The position numbers and the translations under genes were made by a program. From positions 534,001 to 598,000 of the forward strand of contig NZ_CP150239.1 in NCBI RefSeq assembly GCF_037975215.1: a DNA stretch of 64,000 nucleotides, written 5' to 3'. Positions 41,461 through 50,850 of the stretch are shown here, piece after piece. Source of the stretch: Solibacillus sp. FSL R5-0449 (GTDB lineage: Bacteria; Bacillota; Bacilli; Bacillales_A; Planococcaceae). The notes under the pieces are model-generated. The model had not been told where the DNA came from and ran no database searches. It worked only from the letters and a program-made list of their open reading frames with translations. The number at the start of each line of letters is the position of its first letter. Within the stretch, counting starts at the first letter, position 1.

Positions 41461-42405
41461 GCGTTTTCTTTTCCACTCAGAAATATCTTCAGGAATAATA
41501 TAATACGTCCCTTTTTTCGTACCATGGCGCTTCAAACCGAGTCGCACTAAAATTTTAGAAGCAGATTGTAAACTGTGGATTCCAAAGAACTCACGGAATT
41601 GTTTATTGGTAATTTTGCCGCTAATTAAAATCCGATAATGGTCTAATGTTTCGAAAAGAACATCCCGACTTTTAGCCCCACAAACAACGCATGTAAACGT
41701 TCCGTAATGATAATTCATAACGTTTTCATAATCACACTGTCTACAAAGAACGCCTTTCTTTAATCTGTCCAAACTAATGGAGCGTCGAGGGGGTAGGGCC
41801 TGATAAAGTCGATTCAGTTTAGCAACGATCAGACTCATATTTGCATTGGAATTTGCAGGATTACGGTATAGGTTTTCAATAAAGTTTGGGACGCCGCTAA
41901 TGTGAAAAATCGGAAACTTCTCCAATGATTCATCTAAAATAGCGTGCTGGTTTGCGATTACAACGGCAAAATACACTGGGATAGTGATCTGCCATTTTCG
42001 CAAATATTGTTCCAAAAATAGCTGATGCCGGTAAACCTGATCAAGGGGGTTGCGGAAGTTTTCACGTTTTTCGTTGTGGATGCGATAAAATTCATGCTGC
42101 GCGGATTTATAAAATAAAACACCGGACAGCAGTTTTACTTCAAAAATTACGATAAATAAAGGTGTCACTAAAATAGCGTCTATCTGATGGGAAAAGCCAT
42201 TATCATTCATGCACTCAAAATTGTAGAAGATATGATGATCAGTTTTGAAGTAAAAATCGGATAGAGCTTGCTTCAATCTGTTTTCACCGAAAAATCCAGC
42301 CTCCAAGCGTTGAAACTCTTGCTGGATTGCACTAGCTTCCATATCATCAGACAAAATCCTTTTAGCTAATACTTCTATATAAAGATGATGCTTCGACTTC
42401 TGCAT
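41452..42405 (-). CDS. NERD-domain protein with C-terminal zinc ribbon
   Basis: The N-terminal half has a nuclease-related (NERD) domain: FFGENRLKQAL, then HQIDAILVTPLFIVIFEVKLLSG, matching the restriction-endonuclease-like core (D...ExK). A central linker leads to a zinc ribbon (CRQC...CVVC, about residues 233-255), and the last 60 residues look like a winged-helix segment (ITNKQFREFFGI, SASKILVRLGLKRHG). ATG at 42405 (317 residues) is chosen because GGTGGAGGTGAA precedes it. NERD proteins are of uncertain role, some in DNA processing. The stop codon lies inside array D. Confidence 0.8.
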   Translation of the reverse strand: MQKSKHHLYIEVLAKRILSDDMEASAIQQEFQRLEAGFFGENRLKQALSDFYFKTDHHIFYNFECMNDNGFSHQIDAILVTPLFIVIFEVKLLSGVLFYKSAQHEFYRIHNEKRENFRNPLDQVYRHQLFLEQYLRKWQITIPVYFAVVIANQHAILDESLEKFPIFHISGVPNFIENLYRNPANSNANMSLIVAKLNRLYQALPPRRSISLDRLKKGVLCRQCDYENVMNYHYGTFTCVVCGAKSRDVLFETLDHYRILISGKITNKQFREFFGIHSLQSASKILVRLGLKRHGTKKGTYYIIPEDISEWKRKRLR

Positions 42406-42528
42406 TACTTCACCTCCACCTAGAATATACGATGCAAGGTGAGGAAAGACAAATGCGCTCAAAAAGGTAATTTTAGAAAAAATTACGCATCAAATTTACC
42501 CTCCTAAAATTAAATTTAGTACAAAAAA

Positions 42529-42972
42529 CTACTTTCCGCCCTCTTCATTATTTTTCTGTAATGAAGGACGATTGCGCATCCCTTGGTCAAATGCCTCAAG
42601 TAATTCATCATTTCTCAATCCATCTTCAAGCAGCTGTGCCAATAACAGCTCGGCATACTTTTTACGCTGTGCTTTTAAGCGGCCTTTGATAAGGACCGAT
42701 ATTTTATCTCCGACTTTTGTGATCGAATGTACAACAACGGCAAATGGGGCAGGCTCATTGTCCGGCAGCGAGATAATGGCACGCGCATCCAGCACTTCAC
42801 CGGAAGTAACAAAGCTTTGAAAGAAATCGTAATATGTATCTGCAGTAAACAATTCTAAAATCCACATTTTATGGCTATTTTCCTGATTGATAATAATACC
42901 GTCTATTAAAGAAATTTCTTTGACTTCATCATTAAGTAATAAATCAAAAGCAAGCATTTTAAAGGTTTTCAC
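42529..42972 (-). CDS. ywpF: YwpF family protein
   Basis: A 147-residue protein of the YwpF family, which in B. subtilis lies close to ssbB (ywpH) as here. Characteristic stretches: MKTFKMLAFDLLL, SLIDGIIINQE and WILELFTADTYYDFFQSF; the C-terminus is charged and probably disordered. Function unknown. AAGGAGGGATT-type site before the start (complement of 42981-42990). Confidence 0.85.
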   Translation of the reverse strand: MKTFKMLAFDLLLNDEVKEISLIDGIIINQENSHKMWILELFTADTYYDFFQSFVTSGEVLDARAIISLPDNEPAPFAVVVHSITKVGDKISVLIKGRLKAQRKKYAELLLAQLLEDGLRNDELLEAFDQGMRNRPSLQKNNEEGGK

Positions 42973-43115
42973 TTATAAATCCCTCCTCAATTTTCTTATG
43001 TAAAAGTATAACATACAAAAAATGTGAAACTGCCAATTTAAGCAAATTGTAATATTATCTACAAGTCCATTTACATCAGCATTCTCATTAAAATGAATGA
43101 AATACCCTATAGGCG

Positions 43116-43151
43116 AAAAAGTATTTTTGGAGCAATATTTTGCGCGGAAAA
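43116..43151 (+). promoter_or_regulatory. candidate ComK box upstream of ssbB
   Basis: A perfect AT-box AAAA-N5-TTTT (43116-43128) is followed about 19 bp later by a degenerate second box (AAAACTCAAATTC, 43148-43160). ComK binds paired AT-boxes with set spacings (8, 18 or 31 bp), and ssbB is a competence gene in B. subtilis. Confidence 0.4.
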
Positions 43152-43228
43152 CTCAAATTCGTGTTTTGCCAAAAAGGGCAGGGTTCGACTATGCTTTAGT
43201 TAATTTCCGAAAGAAGGGAGGTCAATGA

Positions 43229-43639
43229 ATGAATCATGTTGGTCTTGTAGGACGAACGACAAAAGATTTGGAGCTCAGGCACTTATCTGAAGGAAGGGTT
43301 CTGGCATACTTTAGCATTGCTACTAACCGTCCTTTCAAAAACAGTGAAGGGAAGGTTGATGCGGACTTCGTGCAATGTGTCGCATGGGGGAGGACCGCTG
43401 AATTGATGGCAAAATACTGCGGGAAGGGCTCGCTCGTCGGTATTAAAGGGCGCCTGCAGTCGAGGACATATGTAAATCGTGAAAACCAGAAAGTATACAC
43501 GATGGAAGTCCAAACAGAGGAAGTGCAGTTTTATGCATTAAAAGCCCCTGGTGATGCAGATAAACTCCAGACAGCGCCCCCGATTGCCGAAGATTTCGTG
43601 CTCCCAGAACAAGAAATCAAACTCGTCCACCAACCGTAA
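43229..43639 (+). CDS. ssbB: single-stranded DNA-binding protein, competence type SsbB
   Basis: An OB-fold protein that protects single-stranded DNA taken up during transformation. Motifs: NHVGLVGRTTKDLELR, YFSIATNRPFKN, DFVQCVAWGRTAELMAKYCGKGSLVGIKGRLQ. It lacks the glycine-rich linker and the acidic DDDLPF-type tail of replicative SSB, which fits the short SsbB paralogue; the C-terminus instead reads EQEIKLVHQP. ATG at 43229 follows AAGGGAGG. A candidate ComK box lies 100 bp upstream. Confidence 0.92.
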   Translation: MNHVGLVGRTTKDLELRHLSEGRVLAYFSIATNRPFKNSEGKVDADFVQCVAWGRTAELMAKYCGKGSLVGIKGRLQSRTYVNRENQKVYTMEVQTEEVQFYALKAPGDADKLQTAPPIAEDFVLPEQEIKLVHQP

Positions 43640-43766
43640 ACTTTCCCGTCTCCAATAAAAAAATTCTACGGGAGGTGAAACGCCCAAATCTGCTGTCTGA
43701 CCGCGCAGTAGTAATCATTCTTTCTCACAATCCTATAATAACTGAATAAAGTAGTGAAGTAAGCAT

Positions 43767-43807
43767 AAAAAAGAGTCTACTTCATGGCGTAAAAGTAGAC
43801 TCTTTTC
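43767..43807 (-). terminator. terminator of ywqA (may act on both strands)
   Basis: AGAGTCTACTT (43772-43782) pairs with AAGTAGACTCT (43793-43803). On the minus strand TTTTTT follows, ending ywqA; on the plus strand only TTTT follows, perhaps also stopping ssbB. Confidence 0.85.
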
Positions 43808-43810
43808 AAA

Positions 43811-46564
43811 TTATTTTATATTGGCCGTATCCAGAACGAGTAAATCCATCAGTTCTGTATCATCAAGTTCAGTCAACCATTTACTTGATTGAATCAATTC
43901 TTCGGATAGTGCTGATTTCATTGCAATCATTTTATCGATTTTTTCTTCGATCGTACCAATCGTTACAAATTTATGCACCTGGACAAATTGTGTTTGTCCG
44001 ATGCGGTATGCCCGGTCTGTTGCCTGATTTTCGACTGCCGGATTCCACCAGCGATCGGCATGGAGCACATGTGTAGCTGCTGTTAAGTTAAGACCTGTTC
44101 CGCCAGCTTTAAGCGACAGTAAAAATACAGGGAATTCGCCTGCCTGGAATTGGTCGACTAAATTGTCACGCTGATTTTTTGGCATACTTCCTGTTAAAAA
44201 CGGAACATCAACATTATAAAGCTCTGTCAAACAATGCTGAATTAAATTCCCCATTCCGATATACTGTGTAAAAATTAAGCATTGTTCGCCATTATCGATA
44301 ATTTCCTTTGTCATTTCAATAATGCGCTTTAGCTTTACAGAACGGGAAACCATTGCATTGGCATCTTCAAAAGGTTCTTTTAAAAACAGGGCAGGGTGAT
44401 TGCACAGCTGTTTTAATTTGTTCAGCATTTTTAAAATACGTCCCTTTTTCTCGAAGCCAGTGAGCTCTTCAAGAGTCGCTAAAGTATCTTGAATATACCC
44501 TTCATAATGTGCCGCCTGCTCAGGAGTAAGAGCACAAAATTCAAGGGATTCCTGTTTGTCAGGCAAATTCAGCTGAAGCTCGGGATCGCGCTTTGAACGG
44601 CGCAGCAGGAACGGACGAATTTTCATACGTAAAACACGCTTATGGGATTCCGACTCTTCACGTTCAATCGGTGTAATAAAGTTTTCCGTAAATCTTGTGA
44701 AGCTTCCTAAATAGCCTTTATGGATAAAATCAAAAATGGCCCATAGCTCGGAAAGACGGTTTTCAACAGGTGTTCCTGTTAATGCAATATGATGTTCGCC
44801 TTTTAATTTCCGAATTGCGCGGGACTGCAATGTTTGCATATTTTTTATATTCTGTGCCTCATCCAATGCGACCGTTGCCCAGTCGATAAGCTGTAAGTCA
44901 TCTGCATCCTGAGTAACCGTACCGTATGTCGAAAGGATAACATGCGGACGCTGTGTTGCGATAAAGCTCGTCAAATCATCACCTTTTAAACGACGCGGCC
45001 CGTAATGTGTATAAACCTCCAAATCGGGAGCAAAACGTGCAAGTTCCTTTTGCCAGTTGCCGACAACCGATGTCGGACACACGATTAAAGTCGGTTTATC
45101 GATTTGCAGATCTGTAACAGTATGGAGCATATACGTAATAAGCTGAACAGTTTTACCAAGTCCCATATCATCTGCCAGACAGGCTCCGAATTTCTGGTCA
45201 CGCATGAAAACAAGCCATTCAAAACCTTCTTGCTGGTACGGACGCAGCTCGGCATGAAGCTTTGCAGGTACCGCGACTTTCGGCAGACCTTTTTTATTTT
45301 GCAGCTGTTCGATATACGTCTCCAGGGATTGTTGCATCTCAAACGCAAATAACGGGTCATCGCGCTCGGCATCATCATCCAGATCATCTTCTATGGGTGC
45401 TGTTAACGTTTCAGGCAGTTCACGGAATAGTAAATCCCGTACTGTCCAATTTTCTTCTTTTGCCTGTTCCATCAGTGCACGCATTTCATTGAGCCATTCT
45501 GCATCAATACGGAACCATTCCGTGCCGATACGCACAAATTCACGCTTTTCATCAACGAGTTTCTGGAAGGCTTCAGCGGAGATTTCCTCGCCATTCATCG
45601 AGAACTGCCATTTGAATGTCAAAATATCATCAAGTCCTGCAACACTGCGGGCTGACTGGTTATTGGCGCTGACACGTACACGCATTTTCGATTGGCGAAG
45701 CTCTTTCAGCCATGCCGGTAAAATTACATCAAAGCCTAAAGCCTGTAATTTAGTAAGCTCTAGGCGTAAAAATTCACGTACTTCCTGATCATTGAATTGT
45801 GTATGAATAAACTGCGCACTTTCAGCATTTAATTGAATTAAATCAACTATTTGTTTTTGCAGCTCTTCAATGTCATTAGCTATCGCACTCCATTTTTTCG
45901 GCAGTGCATCCAATATCGGCAATTTCAGTTTTGATGAAGCAGGAGTCCAATGTTTTGCGGCATTCGGACTGATCAGCACCGTTTCCAACAACCAGTTCTC
46001 CTCATTTTCTTCTGGTTCACTTAAACGCAGTGCCACCTTTACACCATCAAATACATGGGAAGTTTGCATCGGCCAGCCGCCATTTTGGAAAAACGGAATG
46101 AGTGCAAGCGTATCTTCTTTAGATAGTCCAGCATCCATCAGTTTTTGTTCAACTGCATGCTGTAATAGATCATTGGCAAATGAAAAGCCTTCTTCTGTTA
46201 CATTTGCCTGCTGCCAAAGCTTTGGGTCATTCCATAGCGGCAAAGTCGTTTGGATTGTCTGAAAGTGATTCACGGTTTCGTCATCATATGCAGCGAAATC
46301 CAAAAACGGATGTCGGTTTGCAGGTGACAGAACATCCAGTAAATGAGATGCCGATATGATTAAATCACGTTCTTCCAATGAACTGTGCAGCCCGTAAAAG
46401 CTTTGCTCAAATTTGAAAAAGAAAGAAGGAATCCAATTGGCTGTCGGTAAAATTAAATCATTTTTATTGTACGCCGTAGCGCGGAAGTAACCGGGACGCA
46501 GCTCGGAAAGCTTTATTCGAAAGACTTGTAGAAAGGGTAGCTTCGTATTAAATAAATATTGCAT
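43811..46564 (-). CDS. ywqA: SNF2-family DEAD/DEAH helicase (YwqA)
   Basis: A 917-residue Swi2/Snf2-type ATPase. The N-terminal half is the bacterial SNF2 accessory region. The motor starts with the Q-like LRPYQQEGFEWL, motif I CLADDMGLGKTVQ, motif II LDEAQNIKN, motif III ALTGTPVENRLSELW, and the second lobe has FLLSLKAGGTGLNLTAATHVLHADRWWNPAVENQATDRAYRIGQ. It lies downstream of the SWIM-domain protein YwqB in one minus-strand operon, a known pairing of unclear function, likely in DNA repair or remodelling. Its start region is odd: AGGAGGTGA (complement of 46591-46599) is 26 bases from the ATG with a small hairpin between. Confidence 0.94.
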   Translation of the reverse strand: MQYLFNTKLPFLQVFRIKLSELRPGYFRATAYNKNDLILPTANWIPSFFFKFEQSFYGLHSSLEERDLIISASHLLDVLSPANRHPFLDFAAYDDETVNHFQTIQTTLPLWNDPKLWQQANVTEEGFSFANDLLQHAVEQKLMDAGLSKEDTLALIPFFQNGGWPMQTSHVFDGVKVALRLSEPEENEENWLLETVLISPNAAKHWTPASSKLKLPILDALPKKWSAIANDIEELQKQIVDLIQLNAESAQFIHTQFNDQEVREFLRLELTKLQALGFDVILPAWLKELRQSKMRVRVSANNQSARSVAGLDDILTFKWQFSMNGEEISAEAFQKLVDEKREFVRIGTEWFRIDAEWLNEMRALMEQAKEENWTVRDLLFRELPETLTAPIEDDLDDDAERDDPLFAFEMQQSLETYIEQLQNKKGLPKVAVPAKLHAELRPYQQEGFEWLVFMRDQKFGACLADDMGLGKTVQLITYMLHTVTDLQIDKPTLIVCPTSVVGNWQKELARFAPDLEVYTHYGPRRLKGDDLTSFIATQRPHVILSTYGTVTQDADDLQLIDWATVALDEAQNIKNMQTLQSRAIRKLKGEHHIALTGTPVENRLSELWAIFDFIHKGYLGSFTRFTENFITPIEREESESHKRVLRMKIRPFLLRRSKRDPELQLNLPDKQESLEFCALTPEQAAHYEGYIQDTLATLEELTGFEKKGRILKMLNKLKQLCNHPALFLKEPFEDANAMVSRSVKLKRIIEMTKEIIDNGEQCLIFTQYIGMGNLIQHCLTELYNVDVPFLTGSMPKNQRDNLVDQFQAGEFPVFLLSLKAGGTGLNLTAATHVLHADRWWNPAVENQATDRAYRIGQTQFVQVHKFVTIGTIEEKIDKMIAMKSALSEELIQSSKWLTELDDTELMDLLVLDTANIK

Positions 46565-46599
46565 TGTATCGTTGCGCAGTTAACGCAATGTCACCTCCT
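46565..46599 (-). promoter_or_regulatory. ywqA ribosome site with hairpin between Shine-Dalgarno and ATG
   Basis: On the minus strand a perfect AGGAGGTGA is followed by two bases, a stem TTGCG/CGCAA (complement of 46572-46576 and 46584-46588) with a 7-base loop, then seven bases and the ATG. If the hairpin forms, the effective spacing drops from 26 to about 9 bases. Confidence 0.6.
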
Positions 46600-46617
46600 A
46601 TTAGCAAAATACATAAT

Positions 46618-48192
46618 CTAGATGAGTAAATTGCTTTTATTTATCTCTTCTTGCAGTGCACGCAAACGTTTGTACTGCTGCTGCACGGCTTCAATATATG
46701 CTGTAAAATAGTCGAGCTTCCCGGCTTTTTTAGAAGCCGATTTCATGGCACGCCAAATGCGGACTGCCTGTTTGTAATTTTGCCGTGATTTCTGCTGAAT
46801 TTCTTCCATCGCATAGAAATGGTAAAGAGGGAGCGCAATTTCAGGTGACTGTGCGACAACGTCCTTTAAACCGCATTGATCCAAATAAGGAATCGATGAA
46901 GGATATAGCTGATGCAGTGCTATCCACTCGTCCAAACGATTTTGGCGCAGCAAATAGTTTGAAAATGACTCAATACCGTAACGCCCAAAAGAAGAGTACA
47001 GGGCGAGTTCCTCACTATCGCTTAGTTGAATTTGACCGTATAGTTGATCGAGCTTACGCGTAAATTTCTGACGACGTATCGGCAATAAGTTATCCTGCAC
47101 AAACGTCTGTAAAAATGGAAGGGCCTTTTTTAAAATAACGGTTGCCTCATCAACAAAGTTTTTCTGTAAGGCATATTGGGCTATTTCGATAAACCCTTCC
47201 ACATTTTCTTCATTCATCATTTCGACTGCTTGTTCCAGTTGTGACGGTGAACTTAATAAAATATAAAAAATGGATTTTACTACATTCAATTCGATGTCTG
47301 TGTTGCTATCATCACTTTTTTCCAAAAGGGCCAGTTCATTTTGTAAGCGTTTTGGTTCATTAAATAGTTTTGTCCAAAATTGCAAATACAATGACAGGCG
47401 GAATGCTGTTGCGCCTTTTTCTATAAAAAGAATCTCATGGACATTTTTCTGAATCGCATCAAAAAATGGTTCGGTTGCGAACAGTCTTGTTGTTTTACTT
47501 AATGCATCAATCGATCGCTGAATGCGGCTTAACGTATTTTCCAAAAAGAACTGAACATAATGATGACTCAGATCTGTTTTCGTTTTGGCTGCATGTAACA
47601 GGAAATGTTTTGAAACAGCGATATCCATATACAAGTTGAACAGCTCCTGCCATTCCTGCTCATAAGGGCGATGGCGCTGCAGTTTCGTACGGATATTTTC
47701 TATTAACCCGGATAACGTATAAGGCTCCAGTGGCTGCGGACCTTTCATTGCGTAATTAAGCACTTCGTCAGCCATCATCTGCCAGTTTTCCGGACTTCGC
47801 TCTGATGCCAATGACTGAAGCGGAATGGATCTTTTAGAACGCCAAATAGAAAGCCATTGCTGCAGTGAAATAAAATACTGTGACAGCTTTAAAATAACCG
47901 CAAGCTGATGTCGGCACAGCTCCTTTTTAGGGCAGCTGCAGCTAATCTGCTGTTCCGGAAAATTAATCGTCACTTCCGCAGTATTGACATCCTGGATCTG
48001 GCAAACGAGTATTTGACTGAATCTTGAATAGTGCGGCGGCTTGATTGCCTGATTACGGACAGAGAACATGGCGCGTGTCACTAATTCTGCATCTTCATTT
48101 GCTGAAGGGAGAAGCTGTTCTTCAAAGGCTTGTAATGTATGTTGTATAAAATCTTTATGTGCATGGGCAATCTCAGAAAAAGATAAACTCAA
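46618..48192 (-). CDS. ywqB: SWIM zinc-finger protein (YwqB)
   Basis: A 524-residue protein with a SWIM zinc finger near residues 83-96 (ISCSCPKKELCRHQLAV, pattern CxC...CxH), a fold that binds DNA or protein and often partners SNF2 ATPases. The remaining 420 residues are helical and repetitive, without a recognised domain. The start is TTG at 48192 behind AGGGGGAAAATCCGTT. It is upstream of ywqA on the same strand, 54 bp apart, so the two are expected to act together. Confidence 0.88.
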   Translation of the reverse strand: MSLSFSEIAHAHKDFIQHTLQAFEEQLLPSANEDAELVTRAMFSVRNQAIKPPHYSRFSQILVCQIQDVNTAEVTINFPEQQISCSCPKKELCRHQLAVILKLSQYFISLQQWLSIWRSKRSIPLQSLASERSPENWQMMADEVLNYAMKGPQPLEPYTLSGLIENIRTKLQRHRPYEQEWQELFNLYMDIAVSKHFLLHAAKTKTDLSHHYVQFFLENTLSRIQRSIDALSKTTRLFATEPFFDAIQKNVHEILFIEKGATAFRLSLYLQFWTKLFNEPKRLQNELALLEKSDDSNTDIELNVVKSIFYILLSSPSQLEQAVEMMNEENVEGFIEIAQYALQKNFVDEATVILKKALPFLQTFVQDNLLPIRRQKFTRKLDQLYGQIQLSDSEELALYSSFGRYGIESFSNYLLRQNRLDEWIALHQLYPSSIPYLDQCGLKDVVAQSPEIALPLYHFYAMEEIQQKSRQNYKQAVRIWRAMKSASKKAGKLDYFTAYIEAVQQQYKRLRALQEEINKSNLLI

Positions 48193-48507
48193 AACGGATT
48201 TTCCCCCTAATAGTTAATTACATTGGAAATTTTAACTCCCATCACATGAAGGGAGAAAAAAAGTCGTTCCTTCCATTATAATACGAATCCGGACAAATCG
48301 GTAATATGAAGAGACATTGTATAAATTTTTTAAGCGAATAGCAATTTTTAAAAGGTTTGAAATGTGGAAACTGTGGGGAAACTATAAGCAACAGAGAAAA
48401 TGATTTAATATTCAAGAACACCTGAACGATTGCATCCATATGATAAATGAAATTAGGTCTTATGACTCGGATAAATGCCAATAAAAATAAGTGAAGGAGG
48501 AATTCCC

Positions 48508-48987
48508 ATGATTCAAGTACAATTTATGAAGCCTTTTTATACAAAAATGACGGGCACGAAATTACGCTTAGTCTTTGCTTATCAATACTTTTCCATTACA
48601 AAAGATGAGGAAGTCTTTCATTTCATCCCGATTGAAGGGAAAGAAATGATCATTGATTTAAACTCACTGCAAGTTGAAAACTTATCGGAAGTTTTTGTAT
48701 TCCAGCGCGGCAATCGTTTCGTACGTCTCCCGCTGTATCAGCTTTTACTCGTATCAAATGTACACGAGTATTTAATGCCGATTATTGAAAATGTATCAAC
48801 AAATGTAACACCGATGAAAAATGAAACGTCACCGGTATTCGATGAAGAAGTGGAAGGGATTGTGCGTGCTTTAGAAGAAAACAATTTATCCCGTCTCATC
48901 GATGAAGCGCTCGAATCACGTGATGAAGCTTTATTCCACAATTTAATTGCGGAAAAGGAACGATTAACTGGAGGCTATGCATCGTGA
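48508..48987 (+). CDS. IDEAL-domain protein
   Basis: A 159-residue cytoplasmic protein. The C-terminal segment SRLIDEALESRDEALFHNL (about residues 131-149) fits the IDEAL domain (ID-x-AL-x2-RD-x3-F-x2-L), found in Bacillales in proteins such as YpiB and ComK-related regulators; the N-terminal 100 residues are a beta-rich part of unknown type (FMKPFYTKMTGTKLRLVFAYQY). ATG at 48508 follows GAAGGAGGA. It is divergent from ywqB across 315 bp, which hold a CTCCC/GGGAG hairpin (about 48235-48254) and no evident gene. Confidence 0.75.
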   Translation: MIQVQFMKPFYTKMTGTKLRLVFAYQYFSITKDEEVFHFIPIEGKEMIIDLNSLQVENLSEVFVFQRGNRFVRLPLYQLLLVSNVHEYLMPIIENVSTNVTPMKNETSPVFDEEVEGIVRALEENNLSRLIDEALESRDEALFHNLIAEKERLTGGYAS

Positions 48988-49002
48988 TTGCCCATTTAAA
49001 CT

Positions 49003-49041
49003 AAACCCTGTTAGCTGATTTTAGCTAATGGGGTTTTTGTT
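49003..49041 (+). terminator. terminator of the IDEAL-domain gene
   Basis: AAACCCTGTTAGCT (49003-49016) pairs with AGCTAATGGGGTTT (49023-49036) with wobbles, followed by more T. Confidence 0.88.
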
Positions 49042-49370
49042 TATTACCGTTCATTTCTCATCAATTAGTATAACAATCCCTTTCAAAGGCAAAATTAATA
49101 GGAAAGCTTTCAACAAACTGCTTGAAAAAGAAAAACTATTTCACAGAGCGAGCAGAAAGTTGTATACTGTAATGCAGGACTAATTTTCAAGCATTTACAG
49201 GCAACCATTTGAACAACCATTCCGTCCTATAATAAAACGGAACTTTGAAATTGTATTAAATGAAGTTATTTAATTAATTGATAACGAATGCAGGCAAAAT
49301 GCGTGAAACAAATTAAACAATAATCAAACAATGAGATATAGCTTTTTTGAAAGTAAAAGGAGAAACGATC
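49042..49370. other. long leader region before wecC
   Basis: No gene is visible. A likely SigA promoter (TTCACA 49140-49145, 17 bp, TATACT 49163-49168) gives a leader of about 195 nt, which includes a TTCCGT/ACGGAA hairpin (about 49223-49245). The rest is AT-rich. Confidence 0.5.
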
Positions 49371-50639
49371 ATGACAAAATCAATCTGTGTCGTTGGCTTA
49401 GGATACATCGGTTTACCAACGGCAGTAATGTTCGCAAATCACGGCGTAAAAGTACATGGTGTTGATGTGAATCCAGCAGCTGTGAAAAGTATTCAGGATA
49501 AACAATTACATATTGAGGAGAACGGCTTACAGGAGCGCCTGAACAAAGCAGTCGATGAAGGTCTTTTAACGGCATCAACAACACCTGTCACTTCGGACGT
49601 GTATATTGTTGCGGTACCATCACCAATTAATCCGGACAATACAGCGAATTTAGAATATGTTCGTCAAGCAACAGCTTCAATCGTACCTTTCGTGAAAAAA
49701 GGCGATTTAGTTATTCTGGAATCAACAGTACCACCAAAAACAGTGGAAAATATAATGCTTCCTGAATTAGTGAAATCTGGTCTAGAAATCGGGACAGAAC
49801 TATATGTTGCCCATTCTCCGGAACGTGTTATTCCAGGGCGTATTTTCGAGGAACTTGTTAACAATGACCGTATTGTTGGCGGGATTTCACAAAAATCAGC
49901 AGAGCTTACAAAAGAACTGTACGAAACATTTGTAAAAGGGACAATCCATTTAACAGATGCAACAACAGCTGAATTAGTAAAAGTAATGGAAAACACATAC
50001 CGTGACGTGAACATTGCGTTTGCAAACGAATTAGCTAAAATGGCAGAAAAATTAGATGTGAACATTTGGGAAGCGATTAAATTTGCGAACTATCACCCCC
50101 GTGTAAACGTCCATTTCCCAGGACCTGGTGTAGGCGGTCACTGTATCGCAGTCGATCCTTGGTTCTTAGTTGAGCTAGGCGGGGAACAAGCTCAAATCAT
50201 TCATTTGTCACGTAAAACGAATGATTCAATGCCAAGCTTCACAGCACAAAAAACACAGGCAATTTTAAACAAAAACGGTATTGCAGGCGCAACAGTTGCT
50301 GCATTAGGTTTAGCTTTTAAAGGAAATGTGGATGATATGCGTGAAAGCCCATCAACAATCGTGATCGATGAGTTGGAGAAACTAGGCTTAACGGTCGTTT
50401 CACATGACCCACACATTAAGCAAAACAAACATAAAACGCAAACTCAAAGCATGCAGGAAGCATTGGAGCAAGCGGATATTTTAGTATTCCTGACAGACCA
50501 CAAAGAATTTAAAGAGCTGGATCCGTCAACATTAAACGCGAAAAGCAAAATTGTATTCGATACGAAGAACTGCCTAAACCGTGAAGTATGGGAAAAAGCA
50601 GGCTTCCAGTTCCACTTACTTGGAGATGCGAAGAACTAA
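49371..50639 (+). CDS. wecC: UDP-N-acetyl-D-mannosamine dehydrogenase
   Basis: Oxidises UDP-ManNAc to UDP-ManNAcA with NAD+. The Rossmann motif is CVVGLGYIGLPTAVMFA, the middle domain has YVAHSPERVIPGR and MENTYRDVNIAFANELA, and the catalytic cysteine is in GPGVGGHCIAVDPWFL (about C259); 422 residues. The GGHCIAVDPWF wording is that of WecC-type rather than UDP-glucose dehydrogenases. ATG at 49371 follows AAAGGAGAAACGATC. Together with WecB (22866) it supplies ManNAcA, and with TagA next door points to a ManNAc-containing secondary wall polymer. Confidence 0.92.
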   Translation: MTKSICVVGLGYIGLPTAVMFANHGVKVHGVDVNPAAVKSIQDKQLHIEENGLQERLNKAVDEGLLTASTTPVTSDVYIVAVPSPINPDNTANLEYVRQATASIVPFVKKGDLVILESTVPPKTVENIMLPELVKSGLEIGTELYVAHSPERVIPGRIFEELVNNDRIVGGISQKSAELTKELYETFVKGTIHLTDATTAELVKVMENTYRDVNIAFANELAKMAEKLDVNIWEAIKFANYHPRVNVHFPGPGVGGHCIAVDPWFLVELGGEQAQIIHLSRKTNDSMPSFTAQKTQAILNKNGIAGATVAALGLAFKGNVDDMRESPSTIVIDELEKLGLTVVSHDPHIKQNKHKTQTQSMQEALEQADILVFLTDHKEFKELDPSTLNAKSKIVFDTKNCLNREVWEKAGFQFHLLGDAKN

Positions 50640-50651
50640 TATTGTAAATTT

Positions 50652-50686
50652 GGCAGTGCGTCTAAACGTACTGCCTACTGTTTTTT
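50652..50686 (+). terminator. terminator of wecC
   Basis: GGCAGTGCG (50652-50660) pairs with CGTACTGCC (50667-50675), then TACTG and TTTTTT. Confidence 0.8.
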
Positions 50687-50731
50687 ATCTTCATTCAACA
50701 GGCGTTCAAAATCCCTGTTGAATGAAGATAA
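50685..50731. repeat. 18-bp perfect inverted repeat
   Basis: TTATCTTCATTCAACAGG (50685-50702) and its exact complement (50714-50731) with an 11-base loop. It directly follows the wecC terminator and has no T-run of its own; a second hairpin (TTTTTTGAGT/ACTCAAAAAA, 50767-50788) and the dispersed palindrome follow. Confidence 0.7.
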
Positions 50732-50797
50732 GCCCCAGGCGGATATCACAGATTTTTTAAAGAATGTTTTTTGAGTGGACTCAAAAAAATCTGGACG

Positions 50798-50819
50798 TAA
50801 TTACGCCGAGGCGTAATTG
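50798..50819. repeat. dispersed palindromic repeat, copy 2
   Basis: AATTACGCC-GA-GGCGTAATT (50799-50818) is a near-perfect palindrome 31 bp before the tagA start; the copy at 1339-1360 sits at a similar distance from rpoE. Confidence 0.5.
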
Positions 50820-50850
50820 ATTGATGGAATATTAGAAGGGAAGACCATAT

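Noticed and set aside
45085-46262. Plus-strand frames inside ywqA
   Set aside because: They are antisense shadows of the SNF2 helicase gene with no ribosome sites or coherent products.
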